Shown here piece after piece: positions 1-9,504 of a stretch of DNA of 64,000 nucleotides. Numbering within the stretch: position 1 is the first letter of the stretch; each line of letters starts with the position of its first letter. The notes under the pieces were generated by a model that was not told the origin of the DNA, did no database searches, and saw only the letters and a list, made by a program, of their open reading frames with translations. Both the position numbers and the translations under genes were made by a program. Location: the NCBI GenBank assembly GCA_026119855.1, contig JAOWBW010000056.1:1713324-1777323 (forward strand), read 5' to 3'. The stretch is from Campanula takesimana. Lineage: Eukaryota > Streptophyta > Magnoliopsida > Asterales > Campanulaceae.

Positions 1-342
1 AAGAACACAAGCAATAGTGATATTAAGAGAGAATGAAGAGCGAAAAGAACAAGAGGAGTTTAATTGTAGCTTATATATGTTATGGAAGAGAGATAGAGAA
101 TAGGAAGAGTTTGCATGGGAGAAAGAGAAATAATGATGAGTTTAACTGTAGCGAATAACTAAGAGAACGTGCGCACACAATGCATTAAATGCACGAACCA
201 GACGGTTTAAATTAGACGGTTAAACTTAGGAGAGAGAAAGGGTAGAAGCAGCAACAATAAAGTTAAGGTTACCTTTCTGATTTATCACAAAGAGTTGGGA
301 TAAATCTTTGACACGATTTGGGTAAGGCGGTGCACACACGTG
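1..342 (-). other. Copia-1 region downstream of pol, non-coding
   Basis: This stretch lies between the small ORF at 343-609 and the unseen 3' LTR. It is purine-rich on the plus strand. I see no gene, polypurine tract or LTR end here. In Copia-2 the matching interval is about 4.8 kb and holds an extra gene, so more of Copia-1 probably continues to the left. Confidence 0.5.
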
Positions 343-609
343 TTAGAGAGGAGGTGTGACCGATTGTACCTTTGATTTGACTAAGCTTACGTCATGTGTC
401 AGAGAATCCTTATCCGTTTGGATGAGATCTACCGATGAATTTTGAATTTTGAATTTTGACGAATCGGCAAGACATGATTCGGCAAGTTGTTGATCAACAA
501 GATATTTATCGGCATGATGTTTGTCGGCAAGATAATTTTTGATCTGCTGATTTGATCGGCAGACTAACACAAGTAGCAAAGTCAACACAATTTTAACCAT
601 AATAATCAA
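343..609 (-). CDS. small ORF after Copia-1 pol, hydrophobic N-terminus
   Basis: An 88-codon frame overlaps the end of the RNase H ORF. Its first 20 residues are hydrophobic (IVLTLLLVLV), which resembles a signal or membrane segment. The middle is a loose repeat of Leu-Ala-Asp and Leu-Ala-Glu, encoded by recurring TGCCGA words that are scattered through the whole element. I do not recognise a family. It may only be an open frame through a motif-rich 3' region. Confidence 0.25.
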   Translation of the reverse strand: MIIMVKIVLTLLLVLVCRSNQQIKNYLADKHHADKYLVDQQLAESCLADSSKFKIQNSSVDLIQTDKDSLTHDVSLVKSKVQSVTPPL

Positions 610-1477
610 TCATACCTAGTTCACCTCTGAGGAATTCAAATCTTTTCTGATCTAAGGGTTTTATCAGTATGTCTGCTCTTTGGTAATCGGTATGAACTTT
701 GAGCAGCACCACGTTTCCCTTTTCAACATGTTCCTTCAGAAAGTGATACTTGATGTCTATGTGCTTGGTTTTAGAATGCATGACCGGGTTATTGGAAACT
801 GAGATGGCAGATTGATTGTCACAATAGATGAGACAAACTTGAGATGGAACTTCATAGTCAACAAGCTGCTGCTTCATCCAAAGGATCTGTGAACAGCAAC
901 TGCCGGCAGCTATGTACTCAGCTTTAGTAGTAGAAGTGGAAATTGATGCTTGCTTTTTACATGACCAAGACACCAACCGATCACCAAGAAATTGGCAAGT
1001 TCCACTAGTACTTTTTCTGCTCACCCTACAAGCTGCAAAGTCTGCATCTGAATAACCTATTAGATTAAAAGATGAATCTCTAGCATACCATAATCCAAGG
1101 TTAGCAGTGCCACATAGATATTTAATGATACGTTTAACAGCTTGCAGATGAGATTCCCTAGGGTCAGCTTGAAACCTGGCACAAATACAAACAGCAAACA
1201 TAATATCTGGTCTACTGGCAGTAAGATAGAGGAGTGAGCCGATCATACCTTGGTAGAGTGTCATATCTACCCTCTTACTAGACTTATCCTTATCTAAATG
1301 AATGTTAGTGACCATAGGTGTGCTTTGAGAGTGAGCATTTTCAAAGCCAAACTTCTTGATTAATTCTTTTGCGTACTTGGCTTGACTGATGAATATTCCT
1401 TCATTGGATTGCTTGACTTGAAGTCTAAGGAAATATGTTAGTTCACCCATCATGCTCATATCGAACTTGCTCTGCAT
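593..1477 (-). CDS. pol: Copia-1 RT C-terminus and RNase H
   Basis: This part of the Copia-1 polyprotein would remove RNA from the RNA-DNA hybrid during reverse transcription. The frame starts in the RT thumb (MGELTYFL), passes the conserved YLTASRPDIMFAV block, then RNase H with YSDADFAA, a STTKAEYIA motif, CDNQSAI and HSKTKHIDIKYHF. The usual plant copia form is STTEAEY, so an E-to-K change is present. It is in the same frame as the RT ORF and is separated from it only by a TAA at 1502-1504. Confidence 0.9.
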   Translation of the reverse strand: MQSKFDMSMMGELTYFLRLQVKQSNEGIFISQAKYAKELIKKFGFENAHSQSTPMVTNIHLDKDKSSKRVDMTLYQGMIGSLLYLTASRPDIMFAVCICARFQADPRESHLQAVKRIIKYLCGTANLGLWYARDSSFNLIGYSDADFAACRVSRKSTSGTCQFLGDRLVSWSCKKQASISTSTTKAEYIAAGSCCSQILWMKQQLVDYEVPSQVCLIYCDNQSAISVSNNPVMHSKTKHIDIKYHFLKEHVEKGNVVLLKVHTDYQRADILIKPLDQKRFEFLRGELGMIDYYG

Positions 1478-1501
1478 TAGCTTCTCAAATCTCTTGCAAA
1501 G

Positions 1502-2803
1502 TTATTCATTAGTAGAACAAAAAATAATATCATCGATATATATTTGAACAAATAGTGAATGACCCTTGTGCTTGGCAACAAATAAAGTAGTATCGATTTT
1601 ACCTCGAGTGAAACCTAAGCCATCACTACGTAAGAACTTAGAAAGGGTTTCATACCATGCCCTTGGAGCTTGATTTAGGCCGTAGAGAGCTTTCTTCAAT
1701 CGGTAGACATGATTAGGCTTCTTAGAGTCCTCGAAACCAGGTGGTTGTTCCACATAAACAAGTTCTTGGAGTTCTCCATTTAAGAATGCACTTTTCACGT
1801 CCATTTGATATAACTTGAATTCTTTGAAGACAGCATAGGCTAAGAAAAGTCTTATAGCTTCCAATCTTGCAACCGGAGCAAATGTCTCATCGTAGTCAAT
1901 TCCTTCTTCTTGTCGGTAGCCTTTAGCAACTAACCTTGCTTTGTTTCTAATAATATTCCCAGCTTCATCCAATTTGTTCCTGTAGACCCATTTTGTACCA
2001 ATAACTTGCTGAGAAGTTGGTCTTGGTACAAGTTCCCATACATTGCATCTTTCAAACCGATTCAGTTCCTCTTGCATGGCTTCAACCCAACCAGGATCGG
2101 CAAGAGCTTCTTCAGTCTTCTTTGGTTCTATGTTAGAAACCATAGCAGATGAGAAGAGACTTTCAGCAAATTCTCTACTAAGGTTTCTTGTCAATCTTGG
2201 ACCAAAGACATCACCAATCACATTTTCTAAAGGATGATCACGAACTGGTCTAACTTCTCTCGGCACATCTTGTCTGACTGACTCTTGTTGAAGTGATTCT
2301 AGAGGAGGATCAAGATCAGCAGATGGTTGATAAGAAGAGTTAGAGTTTTGAGTGAAAGGTGGGTGAGAACTTGGAGGATTGGATCTTATAACAGAAATTG
2401 GTTGAGGGCTTGATCTGTCTTCAGGATGATCAGCAAAATTTGCATCGGCAAATGGATTATGAAAGTTATCGGTAAGATCATGTTCTGCCAATGATGGGAA
2501 ATAATGAGTATCTGCTGGTTCTTCTACTGAAATGACTGGATCAGCAGCTGGTACTTGACCTGCAGGGATAGAATTACTGGATTCACCTGTCTCATGAGCA
2601 CTAGAAGCATTAGTACTATTTGGAGCCTTGTCAAACTCTAACAAATCAAATTCATCAAAGGTTACATGAACAGATTCAACAATTTTCAAAAGTTTCTTAT
2701 TAAAAACTCGAAAGGCCTTACTGTGTTTAGCATATCCAAGAAAGATTCCTTCATCAGCTTTCTCATCAAATTTACCTCTGTGCTCTTTACCGTTGTAAAG
2801 CAC
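1502..2803 (-). CDS. pol: Copia-1 reverse transcriptase with integrase C-terminal linker
   Basis: The first third is the variable proline/serine-rich integrase tail. From about residue 225 it is an RVT_2 reverse transcriptase: KWVYRNKLDE, ARLVAKGYRQEEGIDY, YQMDVKSAFLNG, KKALYGLNQAPRAWY and the catalytic YIDDI. It ends at an in-frame TAA (1502-1504) where Copia-2 has a leucine codon. An in-frame TGA at 2858-2860 separates it from integrase, at the Trp after TPYEL that is typical of Sireviruses. Confidence 0.92.
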   Translation of the reverse strand: MLYNGKEHRGKFDEKADEGIFLGYAKHSKAFRVFNKKLLKIVESVHVTFDEFDLLEFDKAPNSTNASSAHETGESSNSIPAGQVPAADPVISVEEPADTHYFPSLAEHDLTDNFHNPFADANFADHPEDRSSPQPISVIRSNPPSSHPPFTQNSNSSYQPSADLDPPLESLQQESVRQDVPREVRPVRDHPLENVIGDVFGPRLTRNLSREFAESLFSSAMVSNIEPKKTEEALADPGWVEAMQEELNRFERCNVWELVPRPTSQQVIGTKWVYRNKLDEAGNIIRNKARLVAKGYRQEEGIDYDETFAPVARLEAIRLFLAYAVFKEFKLYQMDVKSAFLNGELQELVYVEQPPGFEDSKKPNHVYRLKKALYGLNQAPRAWYETLSKFLRSDGLGFTRGKIDTTLFVAKHKGHSLFVQIYIDDIIFCSTNE

Positions 2804-2857
2804 GTAACATTTGCAGCCGAATATTTTGAAGAATCCAATATTGGGAGTTCTGCCTCT

Positions 2858-3937
2858 TCAAAGTTCATAAGGAGTCTTGTTATGGAATTTGTTGATAAGA
2901 GATCTGTTCTGAGTGAAGCAGGCGGTATTGATGGCTTCAGCCCAAAAATATTTTGGTAGCATGGCTTCAGCAATCATGGTCTTACCAGCTTCAATGAGAG
3001 TTCTGTTCTTTCTCTCAACGACACCATTTTGTTGTGGTGTACCGGCAGCTGAAAAGTTATGGTCTATGCCATGATCATCACAGTACTGAGCAATACCATT
3101 GTTCTTGAATTCAGTGCCATTGTTTGATCTCATGCTGATGATATCGCTTTCTTTCTGTGTTTGTAGTAGTCTGAATAACTTGGTAGCAATGGCATATGTG
3201 TCATCTTTGTGACTGAAAGTTTTCACCCAAGTATATCTAAAGAAATCATCTACTACAACCAATGTATATCTACTTCCCCCAATACTTGATGTAGTTGTGG
3301 GGCCAAATAGATCCATATGTATCATTTGGAGGCACTTAGATGTTGACATGCATGGCTTGCTTCGGAAGGATGATTTATCTTGTTTTCCAAGCTGGCAGGC
3401 CTTGCATTTCTTTCCTTGATCAACAGACACTTGAGGTAAACTGGTAACCAGATTTGAACCGGCAAGCTTGGATAGATATTTGAAGTTCAAGTGACTGAGT
3501 CTCTTGTGCCATAGCCATGAGTTCTCACTGATGTTCTTAGCTACAAAACAAACATTAGCAACACCAGTAATAGCACTTAAGTCTACTGCATAAATGTTAC
3601 CTTTTCTTTTGGCAGTGAGAAGAGTTTCATTGGAAGCAATGTCTTTCACATAGCAACTGGAAGTAGTAAATACACATTGCATCCCTTTATCACAGAATTG
3701 TGAAATAGATAGAAGGTTGTGTTTCAAGCCATCTACTAGAGAGACCTTCTGTACAGTAACTGCACCTCTCTTGATGGTACCAATACCGATGATTTTTCCT
3801 TTGGCATTATCACCGAAAACCACTGGGGGACCTGATGCTTCTGAGATATCGGCAAGTAGATCTGCAAATCCTGTCATGTGTCTTGAACAGCCACTATCTA
3901 GAATCCACAAATCCTTGCTTGCACCAGTTGAGGCCAT
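2858..3937 (-). CDS. pol: Copia-1 protease and integrase core
   Basis: The aspartic protease motif LDSGCSRHM is near residues 12-20. A GAG-pre-integrase zinc site follows (WHKRLSHLNF ... CKACQLGK, residues about 143-187). The integrase core has the first Asp in HMDLFGP and the Glu in NGVVERKN, but the second catalytic site reads RSNNGTEF where RSDNG is expected. That D-to-N change should abolish strand transfer. The frame is otherwise open for 359 codons. It lies in a different frame from gag, with a TGA in the pol frame just upstream, so how pol was expressed is unclear. Confidence 0.92.
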   Translation of the reverse strand: MASTGASKDLWILDSGCSRHMTGFADLLADISEASGPPVVFGDNAKGKIIGIGTIKRGAVTVQKVSLVDGLKHNLLSISQFCDKGMQCVFTTSSCYVKDIASNETLLTAKRKGNIYAVDLSAITGVANVCFVAKNISENSWLWHKRLSHLNFKYLSKLAGSNLVTSLPQVSVDQGKKCKACQLGKQDKSSFRSKPCMSTSKCLQMIHMDLFGPTTTSSIGGSRYTLVVVDDFFRYTWVKTFSHKDDTYAIATKLFRLLQTQKESDIISMRSNNGTEFKNNGIAQYCDDHGIDHNFSAAGTPQQNGVVERKNRTLIEAGKTMIAEAMLPKYFWAEAINTACFTQNRSLINKFHNKTPYEL

Positions 3938-3996
3938 GAAGCATTCCTGAAATAAAACGGTATGCTTATGGTCCCCCTTATTCTTGGGTCAGAGGG

Positions 3997-5049
3997 TTAG
4001 TTCCTCTTTGGCAACCACATCTGGCCACCACTAGAGGATGCAACCTCAGTGGGTCCAGATAGGTGCTTCAAGAGGCATTCATGAGCCTTGTGACCATAAT
4101 CAGAACAATTAGAACATCTCACTTGACTGATGGGCTGTGGAGTCGGTAGAACATCATTCTGTTTAGTCAGTGCATCGGTAGAACTAGAGAATTGAGCAGG
4201 CACAAACTTAGTAGGTTTAAAGGTGATAGTGTTGCCTTTCTTTCCATTCTGTTTACCTTTGGCAGTTACCTTTTTAGGTACTTGTCCATCGGCAGCAGAG
4301 GTGGTTAGACCGGCAGCACTTGCTCTGCTGATGTATTCACCAAGAATACCATTATAGGCAGACTCAGTATCAGCAACCTTAACATATCTTTGTTTTTGCT
4401 TATCATTTCTTTTTTTCTGGTTCTTAGGATACTTCATGGCAACAGCACTATATACTGCAGGCTTAACATTCACATGCACTGAGTTAACAGAACTACATTC
4501 AACTTTCTCATCCTTTTTCTCGGTCGCACAAGTTTCAGTAGAGCTACTGCTGCTGGAATCAAATCCTAACCCATATTGGTCCTTATATGACATTTGGGCC
4601 TGTAGGATTGTTTCAACAGCAACTCTAGATTTTGTGTAAGAATCAACAATCCTTGAGAGATGATTGTTTCTTTTCACAATATCTTCGATCTGAGCTATCA
4701 ATACTGCCACTTGACTTTTGAGATCTAGGTTTTCTTTCTTTAGAAGAATAGACTCAAGCTCATGTCCTTTGAGAATTTTAAGTTCAGACATAAGCAAGTC
4801 ATTCTCTGCAGAAATTCTATTGAAATCAACAGTCATCACTTTATAAACACTACTCAGCTTCTCATGATCAATAAAAAGTTCATCCATTGTCTCTACCATT
4901 TCAGCTTTGGATATTTCAGGAAAGGGATCAGCTAAAATTTTGGTGGCAGAGGAAATAGGTTTGGGAGAGAAGTCAGGTAGAGAAGAGATGGGTTTAGATA
5001 ATCTTTTGGCAATGCTAGGATGCTCAGTGAATGAGAATTTTTTGGTCAT
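3997..5049 (-). CDS. gag: Copia-1 gag C-terminal half with second zinc knuckle
   Basis: This 350-codon frame has a leucine/lysine coiled-coil stretch (residues about 60-140), a serine tract, a basic region and a C-terminal CCHC knuckle (CSNCSDYGHKAHEC, residues about 313-326). The same layout occurs near the end of Copia-2 gag. It is a capsid/nucleocapsid-type structural protein that would bind element RNA. The upstream gag pieces are in other frames, so gag is frameshifted. Confidence 0.85.
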   Translation of the reverse strand: MTKKFSFTEHPSIAKRLSKPISSLPDFSPKPISSATKILADPFPEISKAEMVETMDELFIDHEKLSSVYKVMTVDFNRISAENDLLMSELKILKGHELESILLKKENLDLKSQVAVLIAQIEDIVKRNNHLSRIVDSYTKSRVAVETILQAQMSYKDQYGLGFDSSSSSSTETCATEKKDEKVECSSVNSVHVNVKPAVYSAVAMKYPKNQKKRNDKQKQRYVKVADTESAYNGILGEYISRASAAGLTTSAADGQVPKKVTAKGKQNGKKGNTITFKPTKFVPAQFSSSTDALTKQNDVLPTPQPISQVRCSNCSDYGHKAHECLLKHLSGPTEVASSSGGQMWLPKRN

Positions 5050-5270
5050 TGGTAAGGGTTTAGGTTTGATGGCAGTGAATTGAATAGAGTTACACTAACC
5101 ATAGAGAGAGGTTCCCACTTGGTGAACTCTGTATCCATTTGGGTTCTCTGCTTTGACACTAATCTCTTTGAAGTGTGGTTGAGGTCTTCCAGTAGCTTCT
5201 TCTCTGACTGGAGATCTTGGAGGAGATGGATCTCAGTAGACTTGAGTCGGTAATGTGGATGTATCGTCAT
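5046..5270 (-). pseudogene. gag: Copia-1 gag middle segment
   Basis: A 74-codon frame with a charged heptad-like stretch (LQDLQSEKKLLEDL) sits between the zinc-knuckle fragment and the C-terminal gag ORF. It fits the coiled-coil part of a Sirevirus gag, but out of frame with both neighbours. I infer it is gag from position and composition only. Confidence 0.5.
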
Positions 5271-5613
5271 CTTCCATGTCTAGGGCGACAAAACTTACAT
5301 CGGCATCTTCATCTTCATCGGAATCTTCGTCTGAGTCAGCTTCACACCAAACCGGCAAGGCCTTTTCTGTGCTTTCATCGGCAACAAAGCTTCGAGACTT
5401 GGGATGTCTCTTATTGAATGACTTCCTCACATACTCATATTTTGGTTGAGGACATTTAGAATCAAAGTGACCAGGTTTTCTGCAGTTGAAGCAAACAAGA
5501 TCACCTTTGTTGTTCTTTCCGTCGGTAGCACTTGTTGAGGGTTTGTTGTAATTTACTGGTTTTTGAAATGTTGGTGTGAATGATTTTGGTTGCTGGTAGC
5601 TTCCTTTTTGCAT
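5233..5613 (-). CDS. gag: Copia-1 gag zinc-knuckle fragment
   Basis: The fragment carries a perfect CCHC nucleocapsid knuckle, CFNCRKPGHFDSKC (CX2CX4HX4C), followed by an acidic DEDSDEDED run. Copia-2 gag has nearly the same knuckle and acidic tract in the same order. It would bind genomic RNA in the particle. The frame is closed on both sides by gag-disrupting mutations. Confidence 0.88.
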   Translation of the reverse strand: MQKGSYQQPKSFTPTFQKPVNYNKPSTSATDGKNNKGDLVCFNCRKPGHFDSKCPQPKYEYVRKSFNKRHPKSRSFVADESTEKALPVWCEADSDEDSDEDEDADVSFVALDMEDDDTSTLPTQVY

Positions 5614-5637
5614 CCTTTTGAAGTCTTTAAACCTTTT

Positions 5638-5859
5638 TTAGTTCCTAGCGAAGGCGGCAAATTCGTCTTCTTCCATAGTCTGTTCTGAGATAGTTTCAGG
5701 GGTTTTGGAACTGCAGGGTATTGGATGGGGATCTATAGGAGGGAATTTGTTTGAAGGGAAGGATATATGTGACTGAGCTGATAGAGACAAGTTTTTGAAA
5801 TTTTTATCGAGAACGTTAAGTTTTTGCAGTTCTCTCTCATACAGAAATAGACTAGACAC
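5638..5859 (-). pseudogene. gag: Copia-1 gag fragment between N-terminal domain and knuckle
   Basis: A 73-codon frame starts with a segment of the form YERELQKLNVL, which matches the Copia-2 gag stretch after its N-terminal domain (YELKLQRI). The end (MEEDEFAAFARN) parallels MDDEDFALFVKRF in Copia-2. It is therefore gag, out of frame with its flanks. Confidence 0.65.
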
Positions 5860-5865
5860 AAGATT

Positions 5866-6291
5866 CTAAATAGAAGTCTTGTTCAAGTCTCTCACTTCTC
5901 TAACAGCGGTGACCTTGGTATGATACTCATTTCCCAAAGAACTTAGAAAATGAATATTCAGGTCTTTCATAGTATAAACCTTTCCTAATGAAGCACATAA
6001 ATTACTTACCTCGCAGAATCTGTCGTAGGCACTCCTTAGTGATTCACCATCTTGTTTCTTGAAGGATTCAAACTCAGCAATGCAATCGTAGAGTCTGTTG
6101 TCCTTTACGTGCTCATCACCTTCAAAGTATGCAAGGAGCTTGTTCCAGCATTCTTGAGCCGTGGAGCACAAGTCAATGAGTTTATATTGCTTGTCGTCCA
6201 AACCACAAGAAATAATGTGGCATGCTTTTCCATCTAGGGCAGCTGAAAGTTTGTTGTCCTCAGTCCATTCCTCTCTTGGTTTCTCGACCAA
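5866..6291 (-). CDS. gag: Copia-1 gag N-terminal domain (UBN2-like)
   Basis: This 141-codon piece has KPREEWTEDNKLSAALDGKA, then AQECWNKL and ESLRSAYDRF, and ends in NKTSI. It is the copia gag domain annotated as UBN2/DUF4219-type, and aligns by eye with residues 15-150 of Copia-2 gag (KPKEEWTEEETRRVANDGKA). The role is capsid assembly. It is separated by stops from the start fragment and the downstream gag. Confidence 0.85.
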   Translation of the reverse strand: MVEKPREEWTEDNKLSAALDGKACHIISCGLDDKQYKLIDLCSTAQECWNKLLAYFEGDEHVKDNRLYDCIAEFESFKKQDGESLRSAYDRFCEVSNLCASLGKVYTMKDLNIHFLSSLGNEYHTKVTAVREVRDLNKTSI

Positions 6292-6370
6292 AGTTTCTTC
6301 AATCTGAACATGGGTTTCTTGTTCAGTGTCACGATCAGCATGTTGTGTTAGCGGAGTGGAGGGAATAGGT

Positions 6371-6589
6371 CTATAGGTGGTTGAGACTTTTTAAAGGAAT
6401 TATTGGACCACCTTCTATGACCTTCATCAACCGATCATCGATTGAGTTCATATACTTTATCATACGAGATTTCCAGACACCAAACTCGTTGACATTCAAC
6501 AACGGTATGGTAGTGATGTTAAATGACTGTATGATTTTTCCTGCCATGGTATCGGCAAACAAGCTGCAAAGCTTGGAAATTTCTTTCAA
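6371..6589 (-). CDS. gag: Copia-1 gag start fragment
   Basis: The likely start is the ATG of MAGKIIQSFN (near 6547), about 50 bases downstream of the primer-binding site, because FGVWKSRMIKYMNSIDDRLMK is the usual beginning of a copia gag. The frame stops at 6371, before the domain at 5866-6291. The first codons of the open frame overlap the leader and are probably not translated. Confidence 0.7.
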   Translation of the reverse strand: MKEISKLCSLFADTMAGKIIQSFNITTIPLLNVNEFGVWKSRMIKYMNSIDDRLMKVIEGGPIIPLKSLNHL

Positions 6590-6596
6590 AATTCAA

Positions 6597-6608
6597 GTTC
6601 TGATACCA
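6597..6608 (-). other. Copia-1 primer-binding site
   Basis: Read on the minus strand this is TGGTATCAGAAC, two bases after the LTR end. It matches the initiator tRNA-Met site (TGGTATCAGAGC) except for one base near its end. It fixes the LTR boundary at 6611. Confidence 0.85.
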
Positions 6609-6610
6609 AT

Positions 6611-7988
6611 TGTTAGGCCCAATTGGTAGGAAAATAGGCTAGAGGGGGGGGGGGGTGAATAGCCTTTTTAAACTTTTACAATGAAACACTTTTATAAATG
6701 CAAAGTCACTTATCAGTTTGCAAACTATTATCAGTAAGCGCAGCGGAGAAGATATGACTTGGTTTTAACTCATACCAAAATCAGTATGAAAAAGGTTTTG
6801 AGAGCTTGGTTTTAACACAAAGTGATTGCTAAAAGTTCAATGCAGTTTCAAGAGATTGGTCAATGGAAATTACGATGAATCAGTACAGACATATGCAATC
6901 TGCCGGTGATAGAGTTCCAACCGGCAAAGATAAAGTAAGCAACAGAGACACAAGGATTTGGAGAGGTTCACAGTGTAAATACTGCTACGTCCTCTACCAA
7001 GTTTGGTTAGAACTTTGATTTGGGTTAAGAATACTATTAGATATCTCTAGTCTATTACATGCACGGCTTTGCCGGAAACAAAGACTAAATTCTAGAGATC
7101 ACTAATGGACCGTAATACAAATTTGACCAAGTGTTTTTGAGCGGCAAGTCCAAGAGAACTTATCTCACTCAGGTGGGTGTGTGAATAACTCAAACAACGT
7201 ATTCCTTAAATGATCTAGTTCGGGAATACTAACAATGTTGTTTGAGTTGGTGCACAAGTGTATGTCCTATTAAATGATCTAATGATTATCTGGAGAGAAT
7301 GTTTGAGTCTTTAATGAATACTCAAAAACATTCAACTCTCTTCAATGCTCTATTTTCACCAACCATCTTCAATGTTCTAAGTCCATTATTTATAAGGAGT
7401 GAATGTCTTGAGTCTTGTAGAAGAAGGCTTGCAATTTGAATATCCAGCTGGGTAGTTGAGGAGCATTAAATGCGGTATCTTTAGCATTAATGGCGAAGAT
7501 ATGGAGTACACGCATGCTTTCAAAAGTCTAATGGGTAAAGACCCCTTTGTCTCAACCGGTTACCTGCAAAAAGAAAGTAGGGACAAAGTATAGCTAAAAC
7601 TAGCTATGTGTCAGACGGCGCAGTAATCATGACAGAGCAGTTTAACAACTTTCTGATAAGACAGTACGGAAAAGACAGAGACAATCAGTAAGTTGACATT
7701 GAGATAGAACAACAAAACCTGACTGTCAGTAAGGTTCAAATTGTCCTTGCTGATTGTTTGAGTCATCGGCAACTTGTGTAGTAAGTTGATTGGCATGTTT
7801 AATTCTGGTCTGCTGATTGTGCTTCCTTCTGCAGGTTTGCCAAGATTGAAGAGTTGGAATACACCTGTGCTGGTCACCAAGAATCCTAAGGTACCTTACA
7901 AAGGTTCTATTAAAAATTGGGGGATCCTAAGTGATAACTATGATTGGGATTAAGCAATTCTATGTCCTAAACATATATTTGAACAACA
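6611..7988 (-). repeat. Copia-1 5' LTR
   Basis: On the plus strand it begins TGTTAGGCCC and ends GAACAACA, giving TG...CA ends. The first 60 bases share the GAGGGGGGG-TGAATAGC block with the Copia-2 LTR, and the 1378-bp length is close to the Copia-2 LTR (1413-1420). The outer end at 7988 is inferred from the CAACA terminus and from the antisense exon that resumes at once; the mate LTR is not in the window. It holds several CGGCAA words. Confidence 0.65.
7387..7394 (-). promoter_or_regulatory. TATA box in Copia-1 LTR
   Basis: TATAAATA on the minus strand, within the LTR. Copia-2 LTRs have the identical octamer at the corresponding place. It is the likely element promoter. Confidence 0.55.
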
Positions 7989-8828
7989 CGGTGAATACTA
8001 CCGCTATCAGGGATTATGCCGGCCAGACTATGAGCGAGGTATACCTCCTTTTATGATTTACTACTCCTTACGCACCTAGCGTTTTTCTTTTATTTTAATA
8101 CCCTTTCCTCTCGTTCATTCTCTAGATAGGCGGGTATATTACCGCTCTTTGCGATAGGATCGACCAGCTGAACCATGAGATCTCTTTGCGGAAGGAATCT
8201 GCTGCGAGGCGGAAGCGAGATTGGAGAAAACAAGTGACGTCCGCTCAGAATAAAGCTGCTGCCTTGGAGGATGAGAAGGAGATCATGCGTCAGGAAGTTA
8301 TTCGGTTGAAGAGCAATATTGCTGAACTGACGGCTAGTAGATCCCAATTGGAGGCTCAGTTTACAGAAGCGGTGACCATGCATGAGTCTTCCAAAGCTGA
8401 CTTACAAAAGGAGAATGACTCACTGAAGCAGGAAGTTGCAAGTATGCATACTTCCTTTGCTACCATCCGTTTGGAGGCCGTTGCAGAGTTCAAGTCTTCT
8501 GACGAGCTCTATCCTACCATAGAACGGTCTCAATTCGATGTGATACGTCCAGCTTTAGCTGAAGGCATTTCTGTTGATACAGCGGCTCGATGGCTCGCTG
8601 AGCACCCCTATGGTGATGTGTCTAGGCTTGCTCACACTCAGTTACCCTATAATGCGGATGAGTTGCAGCATGTGGCTCAGTTTGATTCTGAGTTAGGACG
8701 AGCTCCGGCATGTTTCTCCTTCTGACACCAATTTTCTGGATCTCTACTATCAACTTGCCGAGGCCAAAGAGAAAGAAATTGCCGACCAAAAGGAGGCTCT
8801 CCAGAACCGGTTCCTTCCGCACTATTAG
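7989..8828 (+). pseudogene. antisense ORF of Gypsy-C, coiled-coil C-terminal part with one intron
   Basis: Frame runs from 7991 through exon end 8038, a GT-AG intron (8039-8125, 87 bp, ending CTCTAG), and on from 8126; the reading frame is kept across the junction. Residues after the intron form a long charged coiled coil (EDEKEIMRQEVIRLKSNIAE), then a globular tail. A one-base shift near 8708 creates a premature stop at 8723-8725; the other frame continues to a TAG at 8826-8828. The N-terminus was removed by Copia-1. It lies opposite to pol, as in Gypsy-A and Gypsy-B. I do not recognise the family. Confidence 0.6.
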
Positions 8829-9084
8829 TTTCACATTTTTAGGACCCTTGTAGTCTATTAAATAGTGGCATGCGTGCCTCTAAAACATTTTATTTCTTGT
8901 TTTCTTGGACAAGTATCCATTGGCATGTTATCTTAGGCGGTTTCCTCGAGCTTCGCGCTCATTTTAAACTAATTTTATAATCTCTCATATATATTATATT
9001 CTGAGATGAGGCTGTCTTTAGGCAGCCGCAATGACTTGCCACCTGCTTTTAACTGGTTGACTAATCAGCCACTCTTACCTTCTG
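8829..9084. other. Gypsy-C spacer between antisense ORF and minisatellites
   Basis: AT-rich sequence just after the antisense ORF stop. It may hold that transcript's 3' UTR. I see no clear signal. Confidence 0.4.
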
Positions 9085-9357
9085 TGCAGTCGGACTCTTA
9101 CATTCTAGGCAATCAGACTCCTGCCGTCTGAGTAGTCAGACTCTTCCTGTCTGAGCAGTCAGACTCTTGCCGTCTGAGCAATCAGACTCTTCCCTCCCAG
9201 GCAGTCAGACTCTTGCCCTCTAGGCAGTCAGACTCTTGCCGTCTGAGCAGTCAGACTCTTTCCTTCCAGGTAGTCAGACGGCAGTCAGACTCTTGCCCTC
9301 TAGGCAGTCAGACTCTTCCCGTCTGAGCAGTCAGACTCTTACCTTCTAGGCAGTCCG
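9085..9357. repeat. minisatellite 1 of Gypsy-C (about 23-bp unit)
   Basis: About eleven units built on GCAGTCAGACTCTTGCC. In five units the sequence is GTCTGA-N4-TCAGAC, a perfect 6-bp hairpin with a four-base loop. The others have CTCTAGG or CTCCCAGG in place of the left arm. Confidence 0.85.
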
Positions 9358-9504
9358 AACTCATGGTCATCCTCGCACAACTCGTCGTGACAGATTTTTC
9401 TGTTCACTTGAGCGAGTCAATAACTAGGTGTACATTTTAGCGACTTTTTCGCTAATTTCCCTGACTAAGGTATTGCTCTTTACCATGTGCTTAAGTGCTT
9501 GAAA

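Larger units (their letters stand above)
1..7988 (-). mobile_element. Copia-1, Sirevirus-like Ty1/copia element, 3' end outside window
   Basis: On the minus strand the order is 5' LTR (6611-7988), primer-binding site, gag (about 6552-3997), then protease-integrase-RT-RNase H (3937-593). The 3' LTR is not seen, so it must lie left of base 1. Two gag zinc knuckles and an initiator-Met-type primer site fit the Sirevirus group of Ty1/copia. The coding region is broken by several stops, and the integrase has a catalytic substitution. The element lies in the antisense ORF of Gypsy-C; the base run after the LTR (cggtg, 7989-7993) would be one target-site copy, but the other is outside the window. 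Confidence 0.85.
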
